DNA of 64,000 nt from UBA6522 sp965204155 (GTDB lineage: Bacteria > Pseudomonadota > Gammaproteobacteria > Steroidobacterales > Rariloculaceae), in assembly GCA_965204155.1 (NCBI GenBank), contig OZ241971.1:1922001-1986000 (forward strand), written 5' to 3'. Shown in pieces: positions 9,245 through 18,216 of this stretch. Within the stretch, counting starts at the first letter, position 1, and each line of letters begins with the position of its first letter. The position numbers and the translations under genes were made by a program. Under the pieces are notes generated by a model. It saw nothing but the letters and a program-made list of their open reading frames with translations, made no database searches and had not been told where the DNA came from.

Positions 9245-9940
9245 TCATTCTCCGGTAGTAACGATCGATCGCGCTTCCCTGGCGAAATTCTCGAGATCGC
9301 CCGAGACGCCGATCGCCATATCGTAGGTTTCCCGGGTCGGGATGCTGACGCCTTTCTGCACGGCGGGACGTTCTTCAATGGCCGCGAGCCAGCGCTGCAG
9401 GTTGTCGAGGCCGTCGATGGACAGCCCCGGCCAGAGGTAGCCCCGCGCCCACGTCCAATTGGCGATATCGGCGACGGAGTAATCCCCGGCGAGGTATTCG
9501 CTTTCGGCAAGACGGGTGTCCAGCACTTCCAGCAGGCGCCGCGATTCCGCCTGGTAGCGATTGATCGCGGTGGGGACGTGTTCCTCCATGTAACGGTAGA
9601 ACACATTGGCCTGGCCCATCATCGGGCCCAGTCCGCCCATCTGGAACATCAGCCACTGGATCTGCGACATGCGGGTCTTTTCGTCGTCAGAGAGGAACTT
9701 GCCGGTCTTTTCCGCCAGGTAGATCAGAATGGCGCCGGATTCGAACAGCGTTAAGCCGCCGTTCTCCCGATCCACGATCACCGGGATCCGCCCGTTGGGG
9801 TTCATGGCGAGAAACTCGGGCGATTTCTGCTCGCTGGCCATCAGGTCGATGGGATGCACGGTATAGGGCAGCCCGCACTCTTCCAGCATCACGGAGATTT
9901 TCCAGCCATTGGGCGTGGCGGCGGTGTAGAGGTCGATCAT
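9245..9940 (-). CDS. Glutathione S-transferase
   Basis: A 231-aa protein with the thioredoxin-like N domain (MIDLYTAATPNGWKISVMLEE) containing the TPNG segment used by bacterial nu/YfcG-type enzymes, the conserved cis-proline region (NGRIPVIVDRENG) and the ESGAILIYLAEK glutathione-binding motif near residues 65-78. The C-terminal helical domain includes DYSVADIANWTW. It conjugates or reduces with glutathione in the cytoplasm; the exact substrate is unknown. It is transcribed alone, away from the peptidase gene at 10054. Confidence 0.9.
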   Translation of the reverse strand: MIDLYTAATPNGWKISVMLEECGLPYTVHPIDLMASEQKSPEFLAMNPNGRIPVIVDRENGGLTLFESGAILIYLAEKTGKFLSDDEKTRMSQIQWLMFQMGGLGPMMGQANVFYRYMEEHVPTAINRYQAESRRLLEVLDTRLAESEYLAGDYSVADIANWTWARGYLWPGLSIDGLDNLQRWLAAIEERPAVQKGVSIPTRETYDMAIGVSGDLENFAREARSIVTTGE

Positions 9941-10053
9941 GAGGAATTTCCTTCCCGTTCAGCGGTCGATGATGGCACAGCTCAAATCCTTTATATTGGT
10001 TCGCCCGGCGCGATCAGCGCATGATAAGCGGCGGAACCAGAGGTAAGGAAATC

Positions 10054-12264
10054 ATGAACAGCAAATGTCACCGTGCCGCCATCCCGGTATTCGCCGCGTT
10101 GTTGATGGCGGCCTGCGCCGACGAAGAGGCGGGAAGTCCCGCGGCGGAATCCGGCGCAGACTCTCCAGATGTAACCGGCACCGATGCCATGACCGAAGAG
10201 GGAGATTCTTCAGAAACCATGTCCGGCGATAACCCGTTTCTCGTTGAAAGCCCCCTGTATCTGCAGTATCCGCCGTTCGACCGGATCGACGACAGCCACT
10301 ACCTGCCGGCGTTCGAAGCCGGCATGGCCGAGCACCTTGCGGAGATCGACGCGATCGTCGATCAGGACGAGGCGCCCACGGTCGAGAACACGCTGGTACC
10401 GATGGAATTGGCGGGCCAGGTTCTGAACCGCGTCGCGCGCGTATTCTTCGGCCTGATGTCCGCACATACCAACGACGAGATGCAGGCAATCGAGGTGGAG
10501 ATTGCGCCGCAACTGTCCGCGCACAGCGACAGCATTCTGCTCAACGGCGCATTGTTCGAGCGGGTCAAGGCGCTCTACGACAATCGCGAGTCGCTGGACC
10601 TCGACCCCGAATCGCTGCGTCTCGTGGAAGAGACCCATCGCCAGTTCATCCGTGCCGGCGCCGAACTCTCCGAAGAGCAGAAGGAAAGGCTGCGCGCCAT
10701 CAACACGGAACTGGCGGAGCTTGAGACCGAGTTCAGCCAGAACGTGCTGGCCGAGGTCAATGACATGTTCACGGTCGTCGATACGCGCGAAGAGCTTGCC
10801 GGCCTGACCGAGGCACAGATTGAAGGGGCTGCGGACGAGGCGGAAGCGCGGGAGCTGGCCGGCAGGTTCGTCATCCCCATGGTCAACACCACCCAGCAGC
10901 CGCTGATGGCGGCACTGGAAAACCGCGATCTGCGCGAGCGAATGCTGACAGCCTCCATGAGCCGGGGCAACCAAGGCGGGGAATACGACAACCGTGAAAT
11001 CGTGAGCCGCACGGCCATGCTGCGCGCCGAACGGGCGGCGCTGCTGGGCTACGAGACTCACGCGGACTACATTCTCGACAACCAGACCGCGAAGACCGTC
11101 ACGGCAGTGAACGAACGCCTGGCCTCGCTGACCCCGCCGGCCGTCGCAAACGCCGAGCGAGAGGCGGCCGACCTGCAGGCCATGATCGACGCCGAGGGCG
11201 GCGACTTCGAACTGGCGGCCTGGGACTGGGACTTCTACACCGACAAGGTCCGGCAGGAGCGATTCCAGTTCGACGCATCGCAACTCAAGCCCTACCTGGA
11301 GCTCAACAGCGTGCTCGAGAACGGCGTCTTCTTCGCGGCAACCCAGGTGTTCGGGATCACCTTCGAGGAGCGCTTCGATCTGCCCGTCTACCAGGAAGAC
11401 GTACGCGTCTTCGAGGTCTTCGATCACGACGGTTCCACGCTGAGCCTGTTCATCTTCGACCCCTATGCGCGGGAGTCCAAGCGCGGCGGCGCCTGGATGA
11501 ACTCCTACGTCGGCCAGTCGCACCTGGAAGACAAGCTGCCGGTGGTGGCAAACCACCTCAATATCCCCGAACCGCCCGAGGGCGAACCGACCTTGATGAC
11601 CTTCACCGAGGTCATCACCACCTTCCACGAATTCGGGCACGCGCTGCACGGCATGTTCTCGGACGTGACCTACCCGTCCTTCGCCGGCACGAGCGTGCCG
11701 CGCGACTTTGTGGAGTACCCGTCCCAGGTCAACGAGATGTGGGTCACGTGGCCCGAAGTGCTGGCAAACTATGCCCGGCACTACGAGACCGGCGAGCCCA
11801 TGCCGCAGGATCTGCTGGACCGGGTCCTGGCAGCGGAACAGTTCAATCAGGGCTACGCGACGACCGAATACCTGGCCGCCTCCATCACCGACCAGGCGCT
11901 GCACCAGCTGACCGCCGACCAGGTGCCCTCCGCCGACGACCTGATGCAGTTCGAAGCCGACGCGCTGGCCGCGGCGGGCGCCGATCTGGCCACCCTGCCG
12001 CCCCGATACCGCCTGACCTACTTCTCCCACATCATGGGCGGTTACTCGTCCGGCTACTACTCCTATATCTGGAGCGAAGTACTGGATGCCGACAGCGTGG
12101 AGTGGTTCAAGGAAAATGGCGGAATGACCCGCGAGAACGGCCAGCACTTCCGGGACACGCTGTTGTCCCGTGGCGGCAGCGCGGAAGCGCTGAGCCTGTT
12201 CAGGGACTTCGCCGGCAGGGAGCCGAACGTTGAGCCGCTGCTGGAGAGGCGGGGGTTGAACTAA
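10054..12264 (+). CDS. M3 family zinc metallopeptidase (peptidyl-dipeptidase / oligopeptidase A-like) lipoprotein
   Basis: The ATG at 10054 follows a good ribosome-binding site (AGGTAAGGA) and gives a lipoprotein signal (PVFAALLMAAC); a frame-open ATG at 10021 lies upstream without a signal. After an acidic Ser/Thr-rich linker the M3 domain begins (PPFDRIDDSHYLPAFEAGM). The zinc motif HEFGH is at residues 525-529, with the expected downstream Glu in the EYPSQVNEMW segment. The C terminus has the family pattern GGYSSGYYSYIWSEVLDAD. It would trim peptides in the periplasm, complementing the S9 peptidase at 5545. At 736 aa it is of normal length. Confidence 0.9.
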   Translation: MNSKCHRAAIPVFAALLMAACADEEAGSPAAESGADSPDVTGTDAMTEEGDSSETMSGDNPFLVESPLYLQYPPFDRIDDSHYLPAFEAGMAEHLAEIDAIVDQDEAPTVENTLVPMELAGQVLNRVARVFFGLMSAHTNDEMQAIEVEIAPQLSAHSDSILLNGALFERVKALYDNRESLDLDPESLRLVEETHRQFIRAGAELSEEQKERLRAINTELAELETEFSQNVLAEVNDMFTVVDTREELAGLTEAQIEGAADEAEARELAGRFVIPMVNTTQQPLMAALENRDLRERMLTASMSRGNQGGEYDNREIVSRTAMLRAERAALLGYETHADYILDNQTAKTVTAVNERLASLTPPAVANAEREAADLQAMIDAEGGDFELAAWDWDFYTDKVRQERFQFDASQLKPYLELNSVLENGVFFAATQVFGITFEERFDLPVYQEDVRVFEVFDHDGSTLSLFIFDPYARESKRGGAWMNSYVGQSHLEDKLPVVANHLNIPEPPEGEPTLMTFTEVITTFHEFGHALHGMFSDVTYPSFAGTSVPRDFVEYPSQVNEMWVTWPEVLANYARHYETGEPMPQDLLDRVLAAEQFNQGYATTEYLAASITDQALHQLTADQVPSADDLMQFEADALAAAGADLATLPPRYRLTYFSHIMGGYSSGYYSYIWSEVLDADSVEWFKENGGMTRENGQHFRDTLLSRGGSAEALSLFRDFAGREPNVEPLLERRGLN

Positions 12265-12346
12265 GGGGAGATTGCGAGCTGCGAGAGCAGATTGCCGGCG
12301 TGGGCGTAGCGTTCCACGTCCCCACAGATGAGTGCATTGGTAGACG

Positions 12347-12688
12347 CTAGAAGTCGTCGTCCAGAATGTTTGATCTGCGAGCTCGGGCGCGTTCACGATG
12401 CATGCTGAGCGTCAACCCCTCTCTGTCGAGCGCCGGATCGGCAACGTCATCTAGCCGACTCAAAAGGTGATAGGTCCAGAGCAGAGCAACGTAGACAGCG
12501 GCTCCGGTCGACGGCTTGCCCTTCTCGGCGTCCGACACGGGACGCGGACCCGTACCAATCTTCTCTGCCACCTCCCTGATTGTCAGGTTTCTACGCAATC
12601 TTGCGGTTCGGAGGTTGGCGCCAAGGCGTCTCAAGGCTTCCTCTACGGCGTAGGGCGGCGCGGTCGTGAGCATGTTTCTGGCAGTCAT
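12347..12688 (-). CDS. XRE-family helix-turn-helix regulator (orphan HipB-like antitoxin)
   Basis: A 113-aa protein with the helix-turn-helix at residues ~24-60 (LRTARLRRNLTIREVAEKIG, then PRPVSDAEKGKPSTGAAVY). The C terminus is short, Arg-rich and ends in acidic residues (ILDDDF). This layout is typical of antitoxins such as HipB, but no intact toxin gene follows: only ~80 bases separate it from the convergent peptidase gene. The ATG at 12688 is inside a palindrome that probably serves as its own operator. A second Met at 12673 is an alternative start. Autorepression is the expected regulation. Confidence 0.65.
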   Translation of the reverse strand: MTARNMLTTAPPYAVEEALRRLGANLRTARLRRNLTIREVAEKIGTGPRPVSDAEKGKPSTGAAVYVALLWTYHLLSRLDDVADPALDREGLTLSMHRERARARRSNILDDDF

Positions 12689-12737
12689 ATGCTCTTAAAG
12701 TAACCTTAAACAAGTTAAAGAGCTGTTAAGAGCATAT
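12687..12737. promoter_or_regulatory. Palindromic operator of the XRE gene
   Basis: A perfect 12-base inverted repeat, ATATGCTCTTAA (12687-12698) and TTAAGAGCATAT (12726-12737), flanks a 27-base AT-rich spacer that itself contains further TTAAA/TTTAA half-sites (near 12695, 12706 and 12715). The first arm covers the start codon of the XRE gene. The AT content contrasts sharply with the surroundings. It is the natural binding site for the XRE protein and for the -10/-35 elements of its promoter. Confidence 0.6.
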
Positions 12738-12827
12738 TATTGTAGAGAAAAATCGCAAGCAACTGGACCGAATGAGCGTGTACGGGACTGTTAGCATTCC
12801 GGTCCTGAGATTTCAGATGAGGAAACC

Positions 12828-13865
12828 ATGAAGGTAGTTGCGCGAATCGCGATTGTACTCTTGGTGGCGTTGGTATCGGCTGGGCTGTTCCTGACTGAAA
12901 CCAGGACCGGACAGGACTTGCTGTTGCAGCGGGTGGCGAGCGCCGCGTCGGGCCAGGCGCCGGTCACGGAATTCGACGGGCTGCGGGTATTCATGTGCGG
13001 TACTTCTTCTGCGTTGATTTCCTCCCGCGCGCAAGCCTGTGTGGCGGTGACGGCCGGTGAGGCGCTCTACATTGTGGATGCCGGAACAGGCTCCAACGCC
13101 ACCATGGCCCTTGCGGGCGAATCACTGCAGCGTCTGCAGGGAATCCTGCTGACGCACTTTCACTCAGACCATATTGCCGGTCTCGCGGATTTTAACCTGA
13201 CCTCCTGGGTTGTGGGACGGGATGCACCGCTGCAGGTCATGGGTCCGCCAGGAGTCGAGCGCGTCGTCGCCGGGTTCAACGAGGCTTTTGCGCTGGATCG
13301 CCAGTATCGTGTTGCCCACCATGGAGCTGACTTGCTGGATTCGGAAGTGGGTCTTCTGGAGGCCGTGTCGATTTCCACTGGCGTAGTGGTGGATCAGGGC
13401 GGGCTCAGGATCACCGCGTTTCCCGTCGACCACACACCCGTCGAGCCGGCAGTCGGGTACCGCTTCGACTACGGTGGCCGCTCGGTGGTGGTCAGCGGCG
13501 ATACGGTCGTCACCGATTCCCTGCAGACGGCAGCGCAAGACGTGGACCTGCTGTTGATGGACGCCCTGTCGCTACCCATCGTCCAAACGCTGGAGGCCGC
13601 TGCGCAGCAACTCGGGAGAGAACGCCAGGCCAGAGTGCTCCTGGACATTCAGGACTATCATGCGGCGACCGCAGATTTGTCAGCGCTTGCCGAGAGCGCC
13701 AGTGTCCGGTTGCTGGCGCTCTACCACCTGGTACCCGCGCCCCAGAATTACCTGATGGAGCGGATTTTCGAGCGCGATCTGCCCGACGATGCGGTGATAA
13801 CGACGGACGGCATGGTGTTCGAGCTACCCCGGAACGATGATGCCATCCACGTGATGGCACCCTGA
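12828..13865 (+). CDS. Metallo-beta-lactamase-fold hydrolase, RNase Z / arylsulfatase-like, exported or membrane-anchored
   Basis: The start is supported by GAGGAAA six bases upstream. An N-terminal hydrophobic segment (residues ~4-22, VARIAIVLLVALVSAGLFL) is a signal anchor. The metal motif THFHSDHIAGL (HxHxDH) sits near residue 108. Further ligands are the Asp in VVSGDTVVTDSL and the His in LLALYHLVP. This set is like the RNase Z/ElaC-type phosphodiesterase branch (also the AtsA-like arylsulfatases), but export makes tRNA processing unlikely; a sulfatase or phosphodiester hydrolase in the periplasm fits better. It stands alone in orientation between the XRE regulator and a convergent HNH gene. 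Confidence 0.75.
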   Translation: MKVVARIAIVLLVALVSAGLFLTETRTGQDLLLQRVASAASGQAPVTEFDGLRVFMCGTSSALISSRAQACVAVTAGEALYIVDAGTGSNATMALAGESLQRLQGILLTHFHSDHIAGLADFNLTSWVVGRDAPLQVMGPPGVERVVAGFNEAFALDRQYRVAHHGADLLDSEVGLLEAVSISTGVVVDQGGLRITAFPVDHTPVEPAVGYRFDYGGRSVVVSGDTVVTDSLQTAAQDVDLLLMDALSLPIVQTLEAAAQQLGRERQARVLLDIQDYHAATADLSALAESASVRLLALYHLVPAPQNYLMERIFERDLPDDAVITTDGMVFELPRNDDAIHVMAP

Positions 13866-13890
13866 TCGCACGGAGATCGTTTGATGCGGC

Positions 13891-14796
13891 TCAGACGTTT
13901 GCTGATTCCGCAAATGTGGTGAATCGCTGCTCGAGTCGTTCAGGGTCCGGTCGTTGATTCAACTGTCGGGGGACGATGATCTTGCGGTCGTTTATCTCCT
14001 GAAGCCCATGCCGCAGCATCGGACCGTCCTTCTCATCCAGGATCTCCGGTTTTACGACGATCCGGTAGTTTGACCGGATGCCAAAATACTCACCATCAAA
14101 TGCCGCGTGGTGAATTTTACAGAGTGACAGCCCGTTGCTGACAACGGGCTCACCACCTTCATGCGCATCCGGGACAATGTGCGCCGCATCCAGCAGCCGA
14201 GTGTGCCGCAGGCGACAAACCGAGCATGTTTCCCGATAGGCTCTGAGCACGCGGTCCCGGAAAGATCGCTGGTGGAGTCGCTGTCTGACTTGCCGCGTGA
14301 CGTACATTCGACGAATAGAATCGTCAGCGTCATCGCGCTCATAGTCCAGATTGACCAGATCGTCTGCCGCCACCGTGAATCTGAGTCGCCCACGGTCGTC
14401 ACCAACAACAAAGACCGGGAACACAGCGAGATACTTGCCTGGAACTGTGCTGAAGAAATAGATGAGCGGTATTCGATTTACCATTGCATCGCGCAGACGC
14501 CGGTTTTCGTGAAATTCTGGGTCCGTGCCGCGATAGCTATACTGCAGGTAGTTTCCGTCGGCGTCGAATGAATCCTGGTAGGGACCCTTGGTCGTAGTCG
14601 TTATCGAGAGCGGGAAGTATCTGATCGGAGCCGGTTTGAAAATTCCTTGCGGCCCGACGAGACGAACCTGCGTGCCCTGGAAGTCGAATCCCTGCTCAAG
14701 CGTTGTTCGGGAGAGCGTGTCGCCGAATCGAGCGATCTGCAGATCCAGCCAATCGAACGCAGCCTTGCGAACTTGAGCGCTGCCTGGGTCTTCCAT
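13891..14796 (-). CDS. HNH endonuclease (putative restriction endonuclease)
   Basis: A 301-aa protein. The C-terminal half contains an HNH motif: CSVCRLRHTRLLDAAHIVPDAH, then SNGLSLCKIHHAAFDGEYFGI. It supplies the Cys pair, the AAHI histidine, the central Asn and the final HH. The N-terminal ~180 residues (FDWLDLQIARFGDTLSRTTLEQGF, PQGIFKPAPIRYFPLSITTT) match the DNA-reading half of a common group of putative restriction HNH proteins, some of which are type IV (modification-dependent). There is no methyltransferase beside it, which supports that kind of role. Codon use looks a little less GC-biased than that of neighbours, consistent with acquisition. Confidence 0.8.
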   Translation of the reverse strand: MEDPGSAQVRKAAFDWLDLQIARFGDTLSRTTLEQGFDFQGTQVRLVGPQGIFKPAPIRYFPLSITTTTKGPYQDSFDADGNYLQYSYRGTDPEFHENRRLRDAMVNRIPLIYFFSTVPGKYLAVFPVFVVGDDRGRLRFTVAADDLVNLDYERDDADDSIRRMYVTRQVRQRLHQRSFRDRVLRAYRETCSVCRLRHTRLLDAAHIVPDAHEGGEPVVSNGLSLCKIHHAAFDGEYFGIRSNYRIVVKPEILDEKDGPMLRHGLQEINDRKIIVPRQLNQRPDPERLEQRFTTFAESANV

Positions 14797-14927
14797 GAAA
14801 TTCTGAGCAATCGTGTTGAGCGTCGATCATACCAGGTGAGATTGGCGTGCTTGCCTTGTAAGTTCCTACTTGGCTCACGATACTCTGGCGCCAGCTAAAT
14901 CAGTTGATGTGGCTTGGCAGATGATCG

Positions 14928-15941
14928 TCAGTAGCGCTCCAGACACTCGAATGGGTGTACCCGCATCTCGGGTCGCCAGATGAAATAGCGGGTCAGTTCG
15001 AAGGGTTCGCTGTAATACACGGGGTCGTTGATCGTGATGCGATAGTCGAGGCGGCTGTAGTCCTCGTTGGGGATGAAGCGCTCCACCAGGGTGATCCGGT
15101 CGCTTTGTTGCGCGCCGTCCATGTCCATGTAATGGGCGTGAATCCTGTCGGTCTCTACTACCAGCGTCGTTCCTTCCCAATGGCCGCGCGAGAAGCCGAA
15201 CTGGGTGTGTTCCTCCGGTGGAACGGCATCGTCGGTCATGTGGATCAGCCGCCTCGCATCGAATTCCTCGATGCGCATCAGGATGTCGTCGCCCTGGCGC
15301 ACGAAGTCGATGGGGAACGGGGTGATCATGATCAGCGGCATGGCCTTGGTGCCGCAGCGCAGCAGGTCGTTGTCCAGCGGGTCCCACGTGGCCAGCGCGG
15401 CTTCCCCCGCGGGCGTCATCGGGTAACCGCCCCTGAACATCGGAAACGAGTCGGGGTCGCTCATGACCGTGCTCCACACGCGGAAAATTCCGTCGGCATT
15501 CGAGATCGCCTGGGAGACATCGGTACCCTCGGCTGCCCGACCGACAAGATTGCCGTTCCTGCCTGCCTCGAACCAGGGATTGCCCGACCCGAAATCGAAC
15601 TCGTATCCGCCCGGCAGGAGCACGTTGCGAGCCAGGATCTCGGCAACATCGCGGACTGGCGGCGAACCGGCGACGGTGATCCGGTCGCCGACGGCGATCA
15701 CATCGCCCGGGGAGATTCCGCGGTTGCGCATCATGCTGATCGCGGACGTTTCCGCGTGCCACTCCCTGCCATCGTCGCCGGCGAGCACAATCTGGCCGTG
15801 AGGGTTACGCCAGGAAACGGACTCGACCGTTCCGGTCACCTCAATGGTCCGACTAGTGTCGAAAATCCCCACCGAACTGTGGTGGGCCCACGCGCCCAAG
15901 CTCCCAAGACTGGCAGCGAACGCCAGCGTTGCTCGTAGCAT
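14928..15941 (-). CDS. DUF6152 family secreted protein (long form)
   Basis: A 337-aa protein with signal peptide RATLAFAASLGSLGAWA and the mature start HHSSVGIFD. The N-terminal DUF6152 core is clear (GTVESVSWRNPHGQIVL). The C-terminal ~200 residues contain the segments shared by the other long members: a MPLIMITPFPIDFVRQGD strand pair, LIHMTDDAVPPEEHTQFGFS and EERFxxxEDYSRLDYRITIND-like ends. There are no catalytic residues that I can name, and the family has no known function. It is a single-gene unit on the minus strand, followed by a 130-base gap to the HNH gene. Confidence 0.8.
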   Translation of the reverse strand: MLRATLAFAASLGSLGAWAHHSSVGIFDTSRTIEVTGTVESVSWRNPHGQIVLAGDDGREWHAETSAISMMRNRGISPGDVIAVGDRITVAGSPPVRDVAEILARNVLLPGGYEFDFGSGNPWFEAGRNGNLVGRAAEGTDVSQAISNADGIFRVWSTVMSDPDSFPMFRGGYPMTPAGEAALATWDPLDNDLLRCGTKAMPLIMITPFPIDFVRQGDDILMRIEEFDARRLIHMTDDAVPPEEHTQFGFSRGHWEGTTLVVETDRIHAHYMDMDGAQQSDRITLVERFIPNEDYSRLDYRITINDPVYYSEPFELTRYFIWRPEMRVHPFECLERY

Positions 15942-16044
15942 TGGTTTTCCCCTTGGCGATTCTTGTCTTGCTCTGCAACGCTCAGTCTACCAACTTGTTG
16001 GCACAGGGCGGGCACAAGGCAGTTGTAGCTGTAGCCGGCCGCGG

Positions 16045-17316
16045 TCAGGCCAGCATGCGCTGCGGACGCGAGTAGGTCAGCGATCTCCAAAGCCATTCCA
16101 GAGGCCCGAACCGGTACCTGCGCAGCCACCACACGCTGAACGCGACCATCACCGCCCATTCACCCAGCACGATGCAATAAAGCTCGTGGCGGTCCAGTTC
16201 GTTCCACAGTCCGAACCCGAAGTCACGGAAGAGGATCAAGCCGAACACGCTTTGCAGGATGTAATTTGTGAGCGCCATGCGTCCTACGGCGGCGAGTGCC
16301 CGGCGCAGCCTGGCGAAGTAGCCGCGCGCGTTTGCGAGCATGATCAGGGAGACGAAGCCCAGTCCCATGGCCACGCGACCGAGGTCGTAGCTGAACACGG
16401 GTCCGTAGCTCCATTGCAGCAAATAGCCGCTGCCTATCTTCATCGCGAGTTCGAAACCGTTGACTGCCAGACCGATGCTGAAGGCCAGGGTTGCCGTTAC
16501 AAGGTAGCGGCGCTGACTGCGCTGTCCGGTCAGAAAGCCGTTCTTGAAGAGCGCCATACCGAGCAGCATGCAAGCGATGGAATCCCAGATGAGAAAAAAC
16601 GGCAATCCGAATACGTAAAGTTCGCCTAACTCGACAGCGTTGGCTGAAAATGCCTCCGGGTACGCGCCTTCGAATTGCAGTGCTTGCTCGGCAAGCAATT
16701 CCTCCGTGGGACGAAAATACTCTTCCGCCTCGCGCCACCCTTCGAGCATATCCTGTTCGACAACGGTTATTGCTTCGTCGGCGTCCAGTTTGGCCTGTAC
16801 CGTTTCGGCATACCCTGGCATGAAACTCGTAAGCGCAAAGAGACTGGTGTAGCAGATGGCCAGGCAGGCGAATACCCAGCCTGCCGCGGTGAAAAGGCGT
16901 CTCGGCCGCCAGTCGCGAGCGAGAAACAGGATCATCCCCGCAAACGCGTAGACCGTCAGGATGTCGCCGATCCACAGCAGCACGAAAGCGTTGATCAGGC
17001 CCAGGCCAAGCAGAATCAGCTGACGCTTGTAGTAGATCGCGGCGCCCTTGCCGTGTGCCGTCAGCATTACGATTCCAGCCCCGAACAGCATGCAGAACTG
17101 GGTCCTCATGGCGCCCTCGAACAATAGCTCCATGGTGAAAAAGATGCCGAAATCAATGCCGGCGGTGGCGCCGTCCACAGTGGGGTCGAACAGAGCGGTG
17201 ATCGGCAGCCCGAACACCAGGATGTTCATCAGCATGATGCCGAGAAGAGCGAAACCGCGAATCGTATCGATAACCTCGATACGTCCGCGCGGTGCGGCGG
17301 GAGCGAGTCCGGACAT
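16045..17316 (-). CDS. DUF418 / YeiB-like integral membrane protein
   Basis: The ATG at 17316 starts the family N terminus (GRIEVIDTIRGFALLGIMLMN); the frame is open a further 34 codons upstream but this adds a non-family extension. About ten hydrophobic segments are visible, and the C-terminal DUF418 domain has the markers GRMALTNYILQSVFGLILF and GPLEWLWRSLTYSRPQ. The family belongs to the inner membrane and resembles acyltransferase-3 proteins in topology; its biochemical function is not established. The neighbours give no further hint. Confidence 0.85.
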   Translation of the reverse strand: MSGLAPAAPRGRIEVIDTIRGFALLGIMLMNILVFGLPITALFDPTVDGATAGIDFGIFFTMELLFEGAMRTQFCMLFGAGIVMLTAHGKGAAIYYKRQLILLGLGLINAFVLLWIGDILTVYAFAGMILFLARDWRPRRLFTAAGWVFACLAICYTSLFALTSFMPGYAETVQAKLDADEAITVVEQDMLEGWREAEEYFRPTEELLAEQALQFEGAYPEAFSANAVELGELYVFGLPFFLIWDSIACMLLGMALFKNGFLTGQRSQRRYLVTATLAFSIGLAVNGFELAMKIGSGYLLQWSYGPVFSYDLGRVAMGLGFVSLIMLANARGYFARLRRALAAVGRMALTNYILQSVFGLILFRDFGFGLWNELDRHELYCIVLGEWAVMVAFSVWWLRRYRFGPLEWLWRSLTYSRPQRMLA

Positions 17317-17430
17317 CGACGGTACTATTCCGCGTCGCCCAGTACGTGCCGCCGCGAGGCGGTGGGCTGAGTCAATTTCATTGCAAGTCCGATTTTTTTC
17401 TTCAGGAAACCATGACAACGTTTGTCGAGA

Positions 17431-17961
17431 CTAGTCCCATGTCCCCGCTACAGGTTGATCGCGGAGGGCGTCCTCGACATTCGCAATCAATTCACCTTGC
17501 CGGTCGGAAGCGCCCTCGACCGCCGCGATTGCCTCCAGCAACGACATGGTTGATTCGATTTGACCGTCCGTGAAATGCTCCTTGCTTCTCGCAACCACGT
17601 CCGGAACCTGGTCCCTGAGTATCCGGCCGTCGCCTACAAGGTGCGCACTGGACGCGAGCAACTCCTCCGCTGCACGAATGTCGACATTAAACGTCTGCTG
17701 GAAGGCATCGAGCAGTGCTTGCTTTTGCTCCATGCTCATGTCGCCGTCCGTCTTGGCGACGCCAACAGCAAGTACGGCCGCCACGTCCATTGGGTGGTCC
17801 AGGCCAAACAGCGGATTGGCCTCGAACTTCTGGCGCCATGCACGCCGGCGCCGGGTAAGAAACGGGTTCAGGCCGCCCAGGTCGATCCCGGCGTCGGCCA
17901 GGCGGCTGAGCAACACCAGGACTGTGACGATAACTCCCAGCATTCCGAGCAGGTATGCCAT
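17431..17961 (-). CDS. TerB-domain protein with N-terminal membrane helix
   Basis: A 176-aa protein beginning with a hydrophobic segment (AYLLGMLGVIVTVLVLLS) and a basic patch (TRRRRAWRQKF) that would orient it with the TerB bundle in the cytoplasm. The TerB-type segment DVAAVLAVGVAKTDGDMSMEQKQALLDAF shows the D-G-D acidic cluster. It lies in line with the DUF418 gene (115 bases upstream of that start) and could share its promoter. The IS1380 element is inserted about 30 bases upstream of this gene's start, so its own promoter may have been displaced. Confidence 0.7.
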   Translation of the reverse strand: MAYLLGMLGVIVTVLVLLSRLADAGIDLGGLNPFLTRRRRAWRQKFEANPLFGLDHPMDVAAVLAVGVAKTDGDMSMEQKQALLDAFQQTFNVDIRAAEELLASSAHLVGDGRILRDQVPDVVARSKEHFTDGQIESTMSLLEAIAAVEGASDRQGELIANVEDALRDQPVAGTWD

Positions 17962-17996
17962 GGCTACTTGCTCTGAACCTCAAGAGTGAGCGCTAG

Positions 17997-18014
17997 CCCG
18001 GATATTGCACGAGT
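17997..18014 (+). repeat. Left terminal inverted repeat of the IS1380 element
   Basis: Sequence CCCGGATATTGCACGAGT; differs from the right repeat at four of 18 positions. Confidence 0.7.
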
Positions 18015-18216
18015 CGCCGATTTTAGCTTGAAGGCTGAGCGATTTTCGGGTTTGGACGGATTCAGTGGGGTTCAGGGCGCGCTGGAGGCGATCGATGGCC
18101 TTGTTTCGGTTCGGATCGAGGCGTGGCGAGGTGGGTTGAGGCGGTTTGGAAGGGGATCGGAGGTAGCGGGGCCTGGCGTGTTCGGTCCACGCCTTCGGGA
18201 ACAGGACGAGTGAGTC

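Noticed and set aside
12265..12346. HipA-like toxin start after the XRE gene
   Set aside because: Only ~80 bases remain before the convergent peptidase gene and the translated sequence gives no convincing HipA match.
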